Positions 21,901 to 33,895 of a stretch of DNA of 64,000 bases are shown here, piece after piece. The position numbers and the translations under genes were made by a program. Position 1 is the stretch's first letter, and every line of letters starts with the position of its first letter. Where the stretch lies: assembly GCA_050084985.1 (NCBI GenBank), contig JBITNC010000002.1, forward strand, positions 32,984,001 to 33,048,000, written 5' to 3'. This stretch comes from Nageia nagi (lineage: Eukaryota > Pinophyta). Under the pieces are notes generated by a model that was given only the letters and a program-made list of their open reading frames with translations, did not search any database and was not told where the DNA came from.

Positions 21901-24205
21901 CTATTGATTAATGACGAAGATCTATTATGAACTCTCCATGAATTCGATCCCAATCCTCTGAAGATTCATTGATATTTACCTTTGAGAATTGTACATACAC
22001 TTCATATCAAGTTCATGTATTTCATGTAAATTTGTTATATCTAATATAGTGTACATATCTATTCTTATTATATTGTAGATCTATTTATTTATTGTGTATA
22101 TTTGTATTTTACATAATTTGAGGTCTACACTTATAGCATCATTCTCATATACCTAGAATTAGTGTAAAATTGGTTATTCTAGCCTTACTAATATCATTTC
22201 TTCATTTGATTTACTATTTAGGCTTTCACATGCTCTTTCCACTTCCACAATATAGTTCTAAATACCTCTTAGATGTTGTACTTGATTTTGATGATATCAC
22301 TTACTTTAGAACCCTAGAATTAGTTCAAATTTCTCTTGCATGATTTGGGTGATGTCACCCCACTTATTGTTGAAGTTTTTTTATTTATTATCTAGTTAGT
22401 TGGGCCTCTTCATGGTAGATTTTAATGTTATTTAGAAGGGACTCCTAGTGCCTTTATTATTTATCTTCACCAACACTACTCCTTGTATCAGATGTTGTCA
22501 CTCTTCTCCTTAACCTGAACTTAGACCTTTTGAGAATGCTAATGTCAATATCTTATTACACCTCAATGATGATTCACTTACTTTACATTTATTACTAGTC
22601 CTTCATCCATTGAGTGTTGATATCATCGCTCAAGGACTCATGAACTTAGAGTATTTTAAGTCCCTTTACTTTCCTGATGCTCTAGTTTTTCTTCTTATTG
22701 ATGTCAACACTCAACATAACTCTTTTTCCTTGTGTTTAAACTTTGACTAAGCCCTAGGAAAGGTTTATATAGTATATACTCATTTCATACTTATATCCTC
22801 AAAATAATAGACACAAAATACAAAATGCTCCATTCTAGTATTTACATATATGATAATATTATGTGTAGATATTATTGAGAGTTTTGTGACGTACAATGAT
22901 CTATGTGAAATGATTAATCTTAGCTCATACTCATGGGGAGTATAGAAATGTAATGATGTAAAATATGAGCCCTTGTAAGAGTGGTTTAAAGATCATTATA
23001 ATCAAGAGAGAAAGTGGTTATTGAAAAGCACATTTGAGAAGACTTTTGATGAAAGAGGATTTGATCATTAAAAGGAGGCACTCAATTATTTGTAAAAAGG
23101 AGAAGCATTAGAGATGGAGGAGATCCCACACCAAAAATGAAAAGAGTACCAATGTCAATGTTTTGATAATTTTGATTTCTTGCTTCAAGATTAGAGGAAA
23201 TATAAAAAATTGGTTTCTTCTAAGTTTTTGACGCTTTTGAACTCTTGGAATGAGTTCCCTCAGCATCAAGGGGGAGAATGTTAAAAAACTAATCTTTTTA
23301 ACTAGTCAAAATATCAAGCTTCAACATTTTTTTCTCTAATCAAACATCATAGGTATGATCTCTCAAAAGATTAATCAAGAGTCTGATTCATGCACCACTC
23401 ATATGAACGATCAGCTAATCATACGATTGATCCATATTCTTTACCTTGTCTATTTGCAAAGTTCGATTTGAAACTAAAGATTAATAAGTTTTATGTGTTT
23501 TATCCTTTTGCTATTTGGTTTTCCACTTATTTTTATATGGTTTATTGTAGAGTTCATTTAGAACCCATAGGATTATTGTGTAGTGGTTTGTTATAGTATT
23601 CAAAGGGATTTCATATTGGTTTCTATAAGATTAAAGAATTTATATATGCATCATGTAATTGACTAGAAAGTTGTACATTATACAAGAATGATGTAGCTCA
23701 ACCAATATAACATGTAATATGCAATGTAAGAGAGTATGGTAAGAGCTCTATCATAGCATCATTAAATGAGTAGTGTGTGAGTAATGTATCATAATACACA
23801 TTTATGTGTTGATGTATTTCTTATGAAGTATACAAGTACAATGTGAGATTATCATCTCCATATCATTTACATCATGAATGATAGTGTTGTAGCTTAACTT
23901 GTACTTGTTCCATATTATGTTGTTAGTTTTAGCTTAACTTGATTAAAATCAAGCTAGATCTTGGACATGTTCATATTATCTTAAGTTCTAATTCATTTGA
24001 GAGTGCTTTAAATTTATCAAGGTTATTGTATAAGTTATTAGGGTGAATATTAAGAGTATCTAAGGGATTATTCATGTAGTCATTAATCGAATATAAAACT
24101 AGAGGATGCATCACCTAAACTCTTTGTGCATATTTTAGGCTAGGGAGATAAGAGAATTAATGATGCTCCATATCATATTGTTGATGGATGAACTTTGCAA
24201 CTTAT
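18927..24205. other. AT-rich DNA without recognisable genes
   Basis: About 5.3 kb. Only short, unrelated frames are open. At 23261-23284 a purine tract (AAGGGGGAGAATGTTA) resembles a polypurine tract followed by an LTR start, but no matching second LTR was found. Confidence 0.7.
21562..21620. repeat. 31-bp direct duplication
   Basis: ACAAAGTTTATATTATTGCC... at 21562-21589 is repeated exactly at 21593-21620. Confidence 0.9.
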
Positions 24206-24210
24206 GCATT
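24206..24210. other. Target-site duplication of the chromovirus (GCATT)
   Basis: GCATT at 24206-24210 recurs at 30197-30201, directly outside the two LTRs. Confidence 0.92.
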
Positions 24211-24620
24211 TGTTATAATGCTACAATTATGAAAAAAGGAAATATTGCAAAAATGAAATGAATATCAACTTGAACAGAAAAATGACAACTATCTATTGGA
24301 AAATAATAGAGCATGAACTGGTATATAGAACATGAAATAACATCAAATAGTAGATAAGGATAGGATTTTATTAAATAGTAATATAATCATAGGTTTCTTT
24401 AAGGGGGATACCTTCTTACAACTCTAAAGGTAAAAATAATGTTCAAGATGCCTTTATCCACACATTTCCATATATTTATATTAAACTAACCCTAACCCTA
24501 ATACTAATGCAAAATTGGGCCCCACCCTTTCAATCACAATATTATGGTTTACAATATAGGTCAACCATTTAATAAAATAATAATACTAATACTAAAATGT
24601 TAGGATGTGAGATCCTAACA
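24211..24620 (-). repeat. Chromovirus 3' LTR
   Basis: The plus strand begins TGTTATAATG and ends GATCCTAACA, so on the minus strand it starts TGTTAGGATC. About 93 % identical to 29815-30196. Confidence 0.93.
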
Positions 24621-24637
24621 TGCCACCCCTCTTGGGA
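24621..24637 (-). other. Chromovirus polypurine tract
   Basis: The minus strand reads TCCCAAGAGGGGTGGCA directly before the 3' LTR. Confidence 0.75.
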
Positions 24638-26120
24638 TGAAGCTTTATCCTCAAAGCTTGAAGTGTGGAAACTGTTGCTATAGCTGATGAAGGATTTCCC
24701 ATGTTGCATCTTCTGGTGCCATGCCTTGCCATTGCACAAGGACTTCTATGATGGAGCAATTACGAAGCTATCATGAGCGTTGATCCAAAACTACCTTAGG
24801 TACCACTACCATTGATCCATCCTCTGCTAACTTAGGTAATTATGTCTAAACTCAAACCTTTGATCCAACCACTTTCTTGAGGTAAGAGACATGAAACATT
24901 AGGTGAATCTTGGAAGATGCAGGAAGCTATAATTTGTATGTAGCTAGGCCAATGTGCTATAACACCCTGTAAGGACTATAAAATTTTGGAGCCAATTTTT
25001 GAGGGCCTTTTATTTTTTAGGATTTTTGGCAATAAGGTTGTAGCCTCAGATTGACCATGTCATCTACCTGGAACTCTTTTTCCACATGTTGTTGATTAGC
25101 CTTTTATTTCATATGGTGTTGGGCTATCTGAAGGTTAACCTTGAGCAAACAAAGAATATCATCCTAAGTAACTAAAGCTAAGTCCACTGCTTAAACTTTA
25201 CTAGTACCTGCAACATACAGGGTGATTATTGGTGGAGCTTGACCATACATTACTTCATAAGGGGTCATCTTGTTAGTAGAATGATAAGATATATTATACC
25301 ACCATTCAAACAAGGGGAGCCATCATATCCAATTCATAAGTTATGCTAAATCAAAACAATGTAAATATGTTTCCAAGCATTTATTGATAATTTCTATCAG
25401 ACCATCAATTTGTGGGTGATATGTTGAGCTCATGTTTAGTTGGGTACCTTGTAGTTTAAAAATCTCTTTCCAAAAATGACTTGTAAAAGTGGGATCATGA
25501 TCACTAACAATCATCTCTAGCATGCCATGTAGTTTGAAAATTGTATTCAAGACTAATTATGCCACTGTTAATGCTTTATAGGGATGGGCCAATGAACCAA
25601 AATGAGCATATTTAGATAACTAATCAACCACCACTAGAATAACTAATTTACCATGAGATTTAGGAAGGCATTCAATTAAATCCATTGAGATATCGATTCA
25701 TATGTAAGTAGGTATGGGAAGAGGTTGAAGGAGTCCTAGAGTACCCATTGTCTCACCCTTTTATCATTGACACACATCACAAGCTACCACAAACTGCTTG
25801 ATATCCAATTTTATACCTATCTAATAGAATGATTATGCCACTCACTTATAAGTTTTCAAAAATCCTTCATGCCCTAATGTAGGTGTGGAATGCAATTTGG
25901 CAAGTATTTTTGATTTATATTTTGAAGGATATGGTAACAAAATTCAATCTTTGAATCTCAAAATACCATCATGCCATGTATGGTGTGGTTTACTTTGAGT
26001 GATCTATTTTAGTAATTCTTGGGTGGAACTATCCTCTGCCCACTCTTGTTTAATTTTATCCAACCATTAAGGAATAGGAGATGAAAGAGCTTGCAGTGCT
26101 GCTTGATCTTCAAATTTTTT
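24638..26120 (-). pseudogene. pol: Chromovirus integrase with chromodomain-like tail (decayed)
   Basis: The best-preserved integrase piece is 25550-25341 (SDHDPTFTSHFWKEIFKLQ, then STYHPQIDGLIEIINK), which holds the second catalytic Asp and the third position; in the latter the Glu context QTDGQTE is altered to QIDGLIE, with Glu kept. Near the C-terminus (about 24790-24640) the minus strand reads VLVQWQGMAPEDATWEILHQ, the signature of plant chromovirus chromodomains, which steer integration to marked heterochromatin. Reading continues into the LTR start. Several stops intervene. Confidence 0.8.
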
Positions 26121-27440
26121 GGACAAAGCATCGGTAACCACATTCTCCTTACCCTTACGATATACTATCTCATAATCATACCCCAATAGTTTTTTACCCA
26201 TTTTTGTTGCTTAAGCATAGAAATGTATTACTCAATGAAAAATTTCAAACTATGATGATCTATGAGGATGATAAAATGGCAACTGATGATATATGGTCTC
26301 TAATGTTGAACTACATGAATGATGGCAAGCATTTCTTTTTCATAAGTGGATTTACCTAAAGTTTTTCTAGAGAGTGCTCTAGTATTGAATGCTAAGGGAC
26401 ATCCTTCTTGCATTAATACTACCCTGATTCCTAATCCATAAGCATCACTTTCTATCATAAAAGTTTTACTAAAATCTGCATTGCTAATACTAGGGTGGTA
26501 CACATCACCTCCTTGAGCTTAAGAAAAGCTATATCAACTTGAGGGGACCATTGGAATGCGTTATTTTTCAACAACATGGTTAAAGGTGCTACAATCTAAC
26601 CATAATCCTTCATAAATTTCCTATAATAGCCTATCAATCCCAAGAATCCTCAAAGACTTTTCAAAGATGTAGGAATAGATCAATTCCACATGTTAGTAAT
26701 CTTTTATGGATCCACCTTAACTCCATCTTTGGATATAACATGGCCTAAGCAGTCAATTTCCCTCTTACTGAATGAACATTTTGATATTTTGGCATATAGC
26801 TAGTGTTCCTTTAAGATTTGTAAGGTTTGGTCAACATGTGTCATATGTTCTTGCCATGTCTTACTGTAGATCAAGATATCATTAAAGAAAACTAAAATGA
26901 ATTTTTTGAGGAATGGATGAAATACCTAATTCATTAAACTTTGAAACATGGATGGAGCATTTATGAGGCCAAAAGGCATGACCAGGAACTCATAATGGCC
27001 CTCATGAGTGCAAAATACAATTTTTGGTATATCCTCCTCCTTGAGATGAATTTGGTGATACCCAGATCATAGGTCCAGCTTCAAAAAATATCTTACCCCA
27101 TGTAATTCATCTAGTAATTCATCAATGAATAGGATGGGAAATTTTTCCTTGATGGTGATTTTATTGAGGGGCTTGAAATCCCCATAATATGCCAAGAACC
27201 ATCTTTCTTACGAACCAATATAACTAGAGAAGAGTATGGGCTTACGCTATATTAGATTACTCCTACATCCAATAGTTCCTTAACCAATTTTTTAATTTCA
27301 TTTTTTTGTAAACAAGGATAATGATAAGGATGAATGTTTTATGGATGACTTCTTGACACCAACTAAATAGCATGATCATGTGATCACTTAGGTGGTAATC
27401 CCCTTGGTTCCTCAAAGGTACTTGAATGCTTACTTAAGAT
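26121..27440 (-). pseudogene. pol: Chromovirus reverse transcriptase and RNase H (decayed)
   Basis: The RT catalytic box at 26899-26888 reads FFND (normally Y/F-x-DD), so one catalytic Asp is now Asn, a single G-to-A change. Flanking motifs are typical: FILV before it and ILIYSKTWQEHM after, then [15 protein letters not shown] near 26710. RNase H is at about 26503-26200: MIESDAYGLGIRVVLMQ and FNTRALSRKTLGKSTYEKEM. Frames change between parts. Confidence 0.82.
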
Positions 27441-27880
27441 GGGCTATAGATCTTTAGGCTCTATGATTTTAGATTCAAAGATTGATAAAGAGTATAATTG
27501 TGCCAACATCCCTTTTCTAGTTTTTTGTAATATCTTTTTCGTGTAATATGAGCTCACAATTTGTACAGATCCACCCTGTAATCCCCTAAGAGTATGCTCT
27601 TGTTCATCTATTTTGAAAGGCATCCATAGCTCTGTAAAATTCCACTGTATGGTGCCCAAGGTTCTTAGCCATTGTACCCCCAAACCTATATCACATCCCC
27701 CAAGTGGTAAAGCATACATGTCACTTTTCAAAGTATAGTTGTCCATGCTTAGTTTGACATTGTGACATGTGCCTTTGCATGCTATTTTTCCTCCATTACC
27801 AACCATAACCTCAAAATTATTTGTAGGGTGGATGTAATAGTTAGCAACCTTAGCCACTCATGGATCAATGAAATTATGAG
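27441..27880 (-). pseudogene. pol: Chromovirus protease (decayed)
   Basis: Open from 27857 to 27444. Motifs are VGNGGKIACKG, MYALPLGGCDIGLGVQWLRT and LGTIQWNF, typical of the chromovirus aspartic protease C-terminal half. The catalytic DSGSTHNF-type motif lies just upstream in a disturbed stretch (about 27900-27865). Confidence 0.8.
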
Positions 27881-29038
27881 TACTTCCTGAATCCAATAAT
27901 ATTATGAGAGGGTGCTTTTTAAAGAACCCTTTGAGCTTCATAGTTTGAGGGGTGGTAATTCTTGCTAATGCATTGTAAGAGATAATTGGGGCCTCTCATC
28001 TAGAATTTCTTTTGTTGCCTCTTTAGGTGCACTCTCATATTCCTCCTCACTAAGAGCATCAGCATCAAGCAAATATAAATTTTGTTGTGTGTAATGATGA
28101 CCACAAACAAATTTCTCATCATAATTAAAGCATAAGCCTTTCTTTCGATGCTCTTCTATTTCTTCCCATGTCAACTTCTTAGTTTGCATTATATAATTCA
28201 GTGGTGGGGCACTTGTGTTATTAGAGGAATAGGTAATATTTTATGTCTTGGTGAATAGAAGTATTGCATTTCAATGGTGAGCATTGGCTTTATCTTCAAT
28301 GAACTTTGCCAAGGTAATAGCATCCATCATAGTTTTGGGATTAAACATTTTGACCTCTGGTTTAATCTCTTCCTTTAAGCCACTAATAAAACAACTTGTG
28401 AAAAATGCATCATCCAACCCCTCTATATGATTTGCCAACTTCTCAAACTAATTTTGGTATTCCTTGATTGTTGTAGTTTGATATAACTTGGTCAATGCCC
28501 CTATGAAGTCTTCATAGTCACTACGACCAAAATAGATCAATAATTGCTAAGTGAATTCATCCCATGAAGGAGCAGGATCCATTTTGGAGTACCACTAGTG
28601 CCATTGGAGAGACTCACAGTCCAAATGAAAAGATGCCATATGCACCCTCAAATCCTTTGGAATTTGGTTTAATGTGAAATACTGTCTAGCTTTGTAAATC
28701 CAACCTTTAAGATTATCTCCATCAAATCAAGGAAAAGCTAATTTGGTTATGTGAGGAAGAATGAACCCACCTTGTTAGCTCTGAAAATTATGATGATACC
28801 CTTGTGGATTTCTTGATTACCCTAATTGTTGTGAACTAGATGCATTATTAGTATGACTAAGACTTAGTTGAACACTATCATATTTATTATCAAGGATTTG
28901 TATTTGTTTTTGTATTTATCAAATTTCTACTCTAAATGTACTGGTAAGTGTATCTACCATTTGTTGGATCATAGTTTGAAATGTCATCATGGTAGGATTA
29001 GCTTGTGTTGCTATTTGGGATGTTATTTCAGGTGCCAT
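27881..29038 (-). pseudogene. gag: Chromovirus gag (decayed)
   Basis: The probable start is ATG 29038 (MAPEITSQIATQANP). Near 28760-28400 are capsid traces (about 28610 W-x-S-L-x-W; GLDDAFFTSCFISGLK near 28430-28380). The C-terminus at 28189-27965 shows EIEEHRKKGLCFNYDEKF, where the zinc knuckle has lost two of its ligands (CFNY and CGHHY against C-x2-C and H-x4-C). Confidence 0.78.
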
Positions 29039-29800
29039 TTATGAAAACTGCTATTTCTAAAGCTGATATTTCTAGAAATTGCTATTTTTAGAAGTGGCCA
29101 AAAAAGTGTATGGGTGTAATATATCAAAATGATTAGCTAGAAAACATGATCATAATGGGCTAGGTCTCTCGATGATGATTTTTAGACCCTTAAACTCTTT
29201 TTTTATATGTCTGTGGGTCTATCTACTCTTGTTAAAAACTGCTAAAATATAATAGATTTTTAGTTATTTTGCTTTGAAGTTTTTGCTGCCTCTGAACTAC
29301 TATTTTTGGTGGCTCTAAAAAATTACCTATCATAAATTTTTCTTCCCAAATCAAGGTTTTTTATGTGAAGGAACGAATCTAGAGTAAGGATTATCTACTC
29401 TGCAGGCTTGTCTAAACACCCCTCCTATCTAACTTTCACAAAGAAAAAGGCTACAAAGATGGCTTTTGTGATAAGTAACTTTCCAACGGCACTTGCTAGT
29501 GCATTATAGTTTATAGATGATCGACACAACTTCCTACCTAGTTTTTTTTATAGCCTATATAGTCTCCAATATACCTTTCAGTACATGGAGTCCAATTCCA
29601 TGTAGGGTTCTATATGAGGCTTGGGTATTGGTGTAGATTTTTTTGCACCTCACTTCACACACAACTTTATGGGCAAGTGTGCTTAGCCAAAAATGATAAA
29701 TCCTCCTGGATATTTTAAAACCCCCAATATAGGGTTTCTAGCCTAGACCTCTAAAAAAATTTTGTTTTTATTTTCTTGCAACAGAATGGCCTAGGAAAGA

Positions 29801-29812
29801 GCTCTGATACTA
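29801..29812 (-). other. Chromovirus primer binding site
   Basis: The minus strand reads TAGTATCAGAGC, two bases inside the 5' LTR; one base differs from the tRNA-Met primer site TGGTATCAGAGC. Confidence 0.85.
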
Positions 29813-29814
29813 GA

Positions 29815-30196
29815 TGTTACAATGCTACAATTATGAAAAAGGAAAATATTGCAAAAATGAAATGAATATCAATTTGAACAGAAAAATGACAACTATCTAT
29901 TAGAAAATAATAGAGCATGAACTAGTAAATAGAACACAAAATAGCATCAAATAGCAGATAAGGATAGGATTTTACTAAATAGTAACAAAATCATAGGTCG
30001 TTTCGAGGGGGCTACCTCCTTACAACTCCAAAGGTGAAAATAATATTCAAGATACCTTTCTATACATCTAACCCTAACAGTAATGCAAAATCGGGCCCCA
30101 CCCTTACAATCACAATATTATGGTTTACAATATAGGCCAACCATTTAATAAAATACTAATACTAACACTAAAATGTTAGGATGTGAGATCCTAATA
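29815..30196 (-). repeat. Chromovirus 5' LTR
   Basis: The plus strand runs TGTTACAATG to GATCCTAATA. The terminal CA of the other copy is TA here (one transition). GCATT follows at 30197. Confidence 0.92.
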
Positions 30197-30201
30197 GCAT
30201 T

Positions 30202-31353
30202 CACTATTGTACATGGTTAGGGAGACATGGGCATAATAGAAAATGATAGCATGCATAAAGATTATGGGTGGGATATTCAATTGCTTTTAGTCAACCAATG
30301 GTTGTATTTAATGAACAATGAAGCACCTCTGATAGGATACCATCATAAGGTGCCATGATCTCTCATTTACTATTTTAATCATGAAAGTTATTTTGTTGGA
30401 ATGATAGTCATGGATTTTTTTGTACATATTTTTTTAATGAAATCTTAAAAGCCATATCAAGCATATTATAAATAATAGTTAATAATTGATGATAAGTTAA
30501 TGCTATAATAATTAAAATAATATAAAGGGATGGGTATGACTTCTTATACTCTTACATGAAAATCATTGTACTAACTTACAACTATCAAAAAGTATTATAG
30601 GGCTCCTTTTCTTTAACTTTTGAACATCAAGATCTTGATATCATTATCCTCAAAACTTAAATTCTTCAAATTTATGAAATAGAAACTTAAACTCAAGATA
30701 GATAACCTTTTGTATAAGAGGAACATGCTTATCAAACTTTATTAAAAAAAATATATTAATATTAAAATTCTTTGAATGGAAGATCAATTTGATGTAATAG
30801 ATTAATGTACTATTAATATTGTAATCATACATAATGTTAAACTTAATCATAGGAAGTAAAACAACATATATGAAGAACCAAATGGATAATAATGAAGTTT
30901 TATTCTTTAAATATGCTTAAGGTTGGTTTTATTCTTAATGTGTGTTGGTTCATTTTATAAGATATATTTGACAAATAAGTTTAGTTTTTACATTAAAAAG
31001 TTTAAAAAAGTAAAGAATGTTATAATAATTCTTAAAATTTCATAGTAATGATATGAAGATAAGAATGAACAACTAAATGCATACAAATGAGTTGAACTAA
31101 TATAATTAAATTAAAAATCTCAATTATGTTTGAAAATTACAACTAAATAATTATCTTAATTACATACAAAAGAATTTGTAAATGATATAAAAAAAATAAA
31201 ATCAAATAAATAACAACAAAATAATCATCATATCATTGTAAATATCTTCAATAATAAGCCTATATTAATTATCATAAATGTTCAATGAAATATTAATAAC
31301 TTATTATGGAAGTAAATGGGTAGAATGGATGAATTCAATATTGAAAATCAATG
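30202..31353. other. AT-rich DNA, nothing recognised
   Basis: Very AT-rich with short runs of A and T. No coding, RNA or repeat structure seen by eye. Confidence 0.6.
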
Positions 31354-32148
31354 AAATTACCAAAATACCCTTTAATTTATAGAAATTATCAAAATAACCT
31401 TATAAATTCATAAAGTTACCAAAATACCCTTCAATCTTCAAAAAATACAAATACCCACATAAATTCATGAAAATTACCAAAATACCCTTAAATTTTATGC
31501 ATTAAAAAAATATATATTTTAATACTCTTATAAAAAAATAAAATAATGATTGGAATATTTCATTCCATTTATTTATTATTTAGAAAATTGAATACTTTTA
31601 ATTTGTTGCAATAACAATTCATTGCAAAATTCACATCTTACATACCAATAGAAACTAAAAGACCATCATATCATATTAACATACATTTATTTAAAAAGTT
31701 ATAATTTAAAAAAAGTATTTTATTTATTTATTATTTAAACAATAACATAACTTTCCAATTTTTCCAATTCATATGAGAAATATATTTATTTCAAATTATA
31801 TAAGAATATTTATTTATTTAACTTAAATTTTTTTTATAAATTTATTAGATAATTTTAATAATTTTTTTTTTAAGTTCTATCTACTATGATTTCATGTAGT
31901 TAAAAAAATTTCTAAAAAATTACATTAAAAATTTTAAACTGTTAAAGGCTTAAAGAATTTTTTTTCACTATTTTATCTTTTATAAGATTATTAAAATATT
32001 TTTATTTTTTAATTCGTAAATTTTAAAAGTATTTTTGTAATTTTCATAAACTTGTAAAGGTATTTTGATAATTTTTAAAGATTGAAGGGCATTTTGGTGA
32101 TTTCATGAACTTTTGATAATTTTAAAAAATTAAAGAGTATTTTGATAA
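31354..32148. mobile_element. Foldback/MITE-like inverted repeat
   Basis: The left arm (31354-31520) and right arm (31995-32148) are reverse complements at roughly 80 %. Both are built from a recurring unit of about 40 bp with the core ACCAAAATACCCTT. The loop (31521-31994) is AT-rich and has no open frame. No target duplication could be fixed, partly because a LINE inserted at the right end. It could be a non-autonomous DNA element or simply an inverted local repeat. Confidence 0.55.
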
Positions 32149-32527
32149 CAAGAAAGAAAGAAAGTATATTAATGTCCTTGGGTGAGCAAAGGCAGTCAAT
32201 GGAACTAGAGTGAACAATACATGAGTAAGATGCCTAATCAAAATAAGTTGAAATAAAAGGAATAGCCTAATCAAGGCTAATACAACCATACAAGAGAAGA
32301 TCTAGTTCGAGGGGGTTGTCTTGAAGGGACCTAGGAAACCAACCTTAATGCGTCTCTTGGTCTAATGAGGGAGTGGCTGCTCCTCTAGGTGCCTCCTACG
32401 AGCCCCTCTAGGGAAGAGGCTCAGAAGAAGGATGTGATCCATAGTTCCTCCCTGGGTTGTTGTGTGCATGCTAAGAGGTGCTTCCAAAGAAGGAAGGTCT
32501 TCCAAAAATATAGAGCAAAGCAACACT
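32149..32527 (-). mobile_element. 5'-truncated LINE fragment
   Basis: The two flanks carry the same 14 bases, GAGTATTTTGATAA, at 32135-32148 and 32528-32541. Read on the minus strand the insert ends in a (CTTT)n-like tail after TTAATATACTTTC, as many plant L1 elements do. It is GC-richer than its surroundings. Only the 3' end of about 380 bp is present and no RT domain remains. The long target duplication, the 3' tail and the 5' truncation together indicate target-primed reverse transcription. Confidence 0.7.
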
Positions 32528-32541
32528 GAGTATTTTGATAA

Positions 32542-33895
32542 ATTCTCCTAAAAACAATACAATTAAAGATAAAAAGAAAACAAGATTAACGCAGCATTGT
32601 TTACCAAACGATGAGTGGAGAATGGCGTGACTTCTACAAGAGTTTCAAGCAAGTGGTGAAAAGTAATTTACTACTTGAAAATTTTCTTCAATCTGATATA
32701 TTTTGAAGCTCAAATCATATATAATGTAACAATGCCAAAGCAATAATGCAAAAGTTCCCATTGATCGAACATGTGTACACTGGTTTACCTTTGAAATTGG
32801 ATGCCAAGTATATCCATGAAAACTAAAAATAGTGAAAGCTATAGTAATGTTATTTGGTGGATGCCTAGATTGTAATGTAATTATGAAATTAGTAGGAATT
32901 TATGTCCTACTAAATGTGATATCCGTCTTTCATTTTAATCAAACACAAAAATATTTTGCCATTCATTTTTAAAAGATTCCCTGTCTGCCTTTTTTTCCCT
33001 TTTATCATATTCTTCATGAAAAGGATGCGACTTTTGGTAGTTGGGTATGTAGAGTTAGGTATAGAATAAGAAAAAGACATTGTCAAAAAGCTTCCATCTC
33101 TGCCTCCAACATGTACAGATGAGACTCCATTCTCAAGATTAAACAAATAAAGGATCATTTGAATAAAAGCCTTTCTAGTTTTTAAAACAACCATACAATT
33201 CAAATAACCTCGAGGTGAATCCCATAAAGTTGTAGAGTAACCTAGTGTTAAAGAGTGAGGAGACATGATTCTTTTTGGAGGATTTTATATCATAGAATTC
33301 CTTGATTTCTGAATGGTTGAAGGATTGGACGTTGTGCTATATGCAAAAAGTCAAGATTTTTCTAGATCAGAAGCTCTTCCACCTTGGGATCAATGGAGGA
33401 TTTCAGCATTTCCCTTTATGTGCGGGCATATTGTTGGTTTTACCTTGGGCAAACAACCTTTGTGCTTTACAAAAAGTCTTTCCTTATATTGTGGGCATTC
33501 CATAACTTTTCAAATTCTCACCATGCAAACAACTTGGTGTTTCAAGGTGCTCTCCTCTGACAGCTCCTTTATATGCAGATGTTGGGTAACCTCTCTCCTT
33601 ATAAAATTGAGAAAATATGGCCATGGAATTGTGTGGAAGAACACATGCCATTCGCAATCCCATTAGTATCGACTCATCTGTATAACTTACAATTATAATA
33701 TAACTTATAATTATGGAACAATAATAAGGATCATAGAAATGTATTTAAACTATTTTAATTATCAAAACTTGCATGGATAATAAAAAAAACTAATAAATCA
33801 TGAAAGGATATTGAATTTTGAATTTTAACTTAAAACTATGCACTCTAACAACATTCTAATTAAAAAATATTTCAACCTACAAAACAAAACCGTTT
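32542..33895. other. Unassigned DNA with weak coding-like traces
   Basis: Open frames exist on both strands (32910-33266 minus; 33313-33666 plus), but neither shows a family motif and they overlap non-coding-looking sequence. Possibly a decayed host pseudogene on the minus strand. Confidence 0.4.

Larger units (their letters stand above)
24211..30196 (-). mobile_element. Complete chromovirus-type Ty3/gypsy retrotransposon
   Basis: Length 5986 bp, with two LTRs of 410 and 382 bp, a 5-bp target duplication, a tRNA-Met-type primer site and a polypurine tract. The minus-strand order is gag, protease, RT, RNase H, integrase and chromodomain-like tail, which marks the chromovirus branch. LTR divergence is about 7 % by eye plus one indel block (24455-24490). 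The coding region is interrupted by many stops and frame changes. Confidence 0.93.

Noticed and set aside
24485-24500. Telomere-like CTAACCCTAACCCTAA
   Set aside because: Only two units, inside the chromovirus 3' LTR; the other LTR has CTAACCCTAACAGTAA. Not an interstitial telomere array.
32910-33666. Open frames on both strands (118 and 117 codons)
   Set aside because: No motif, opposing strands, codon use not coding-like; kept only as a weak trace.
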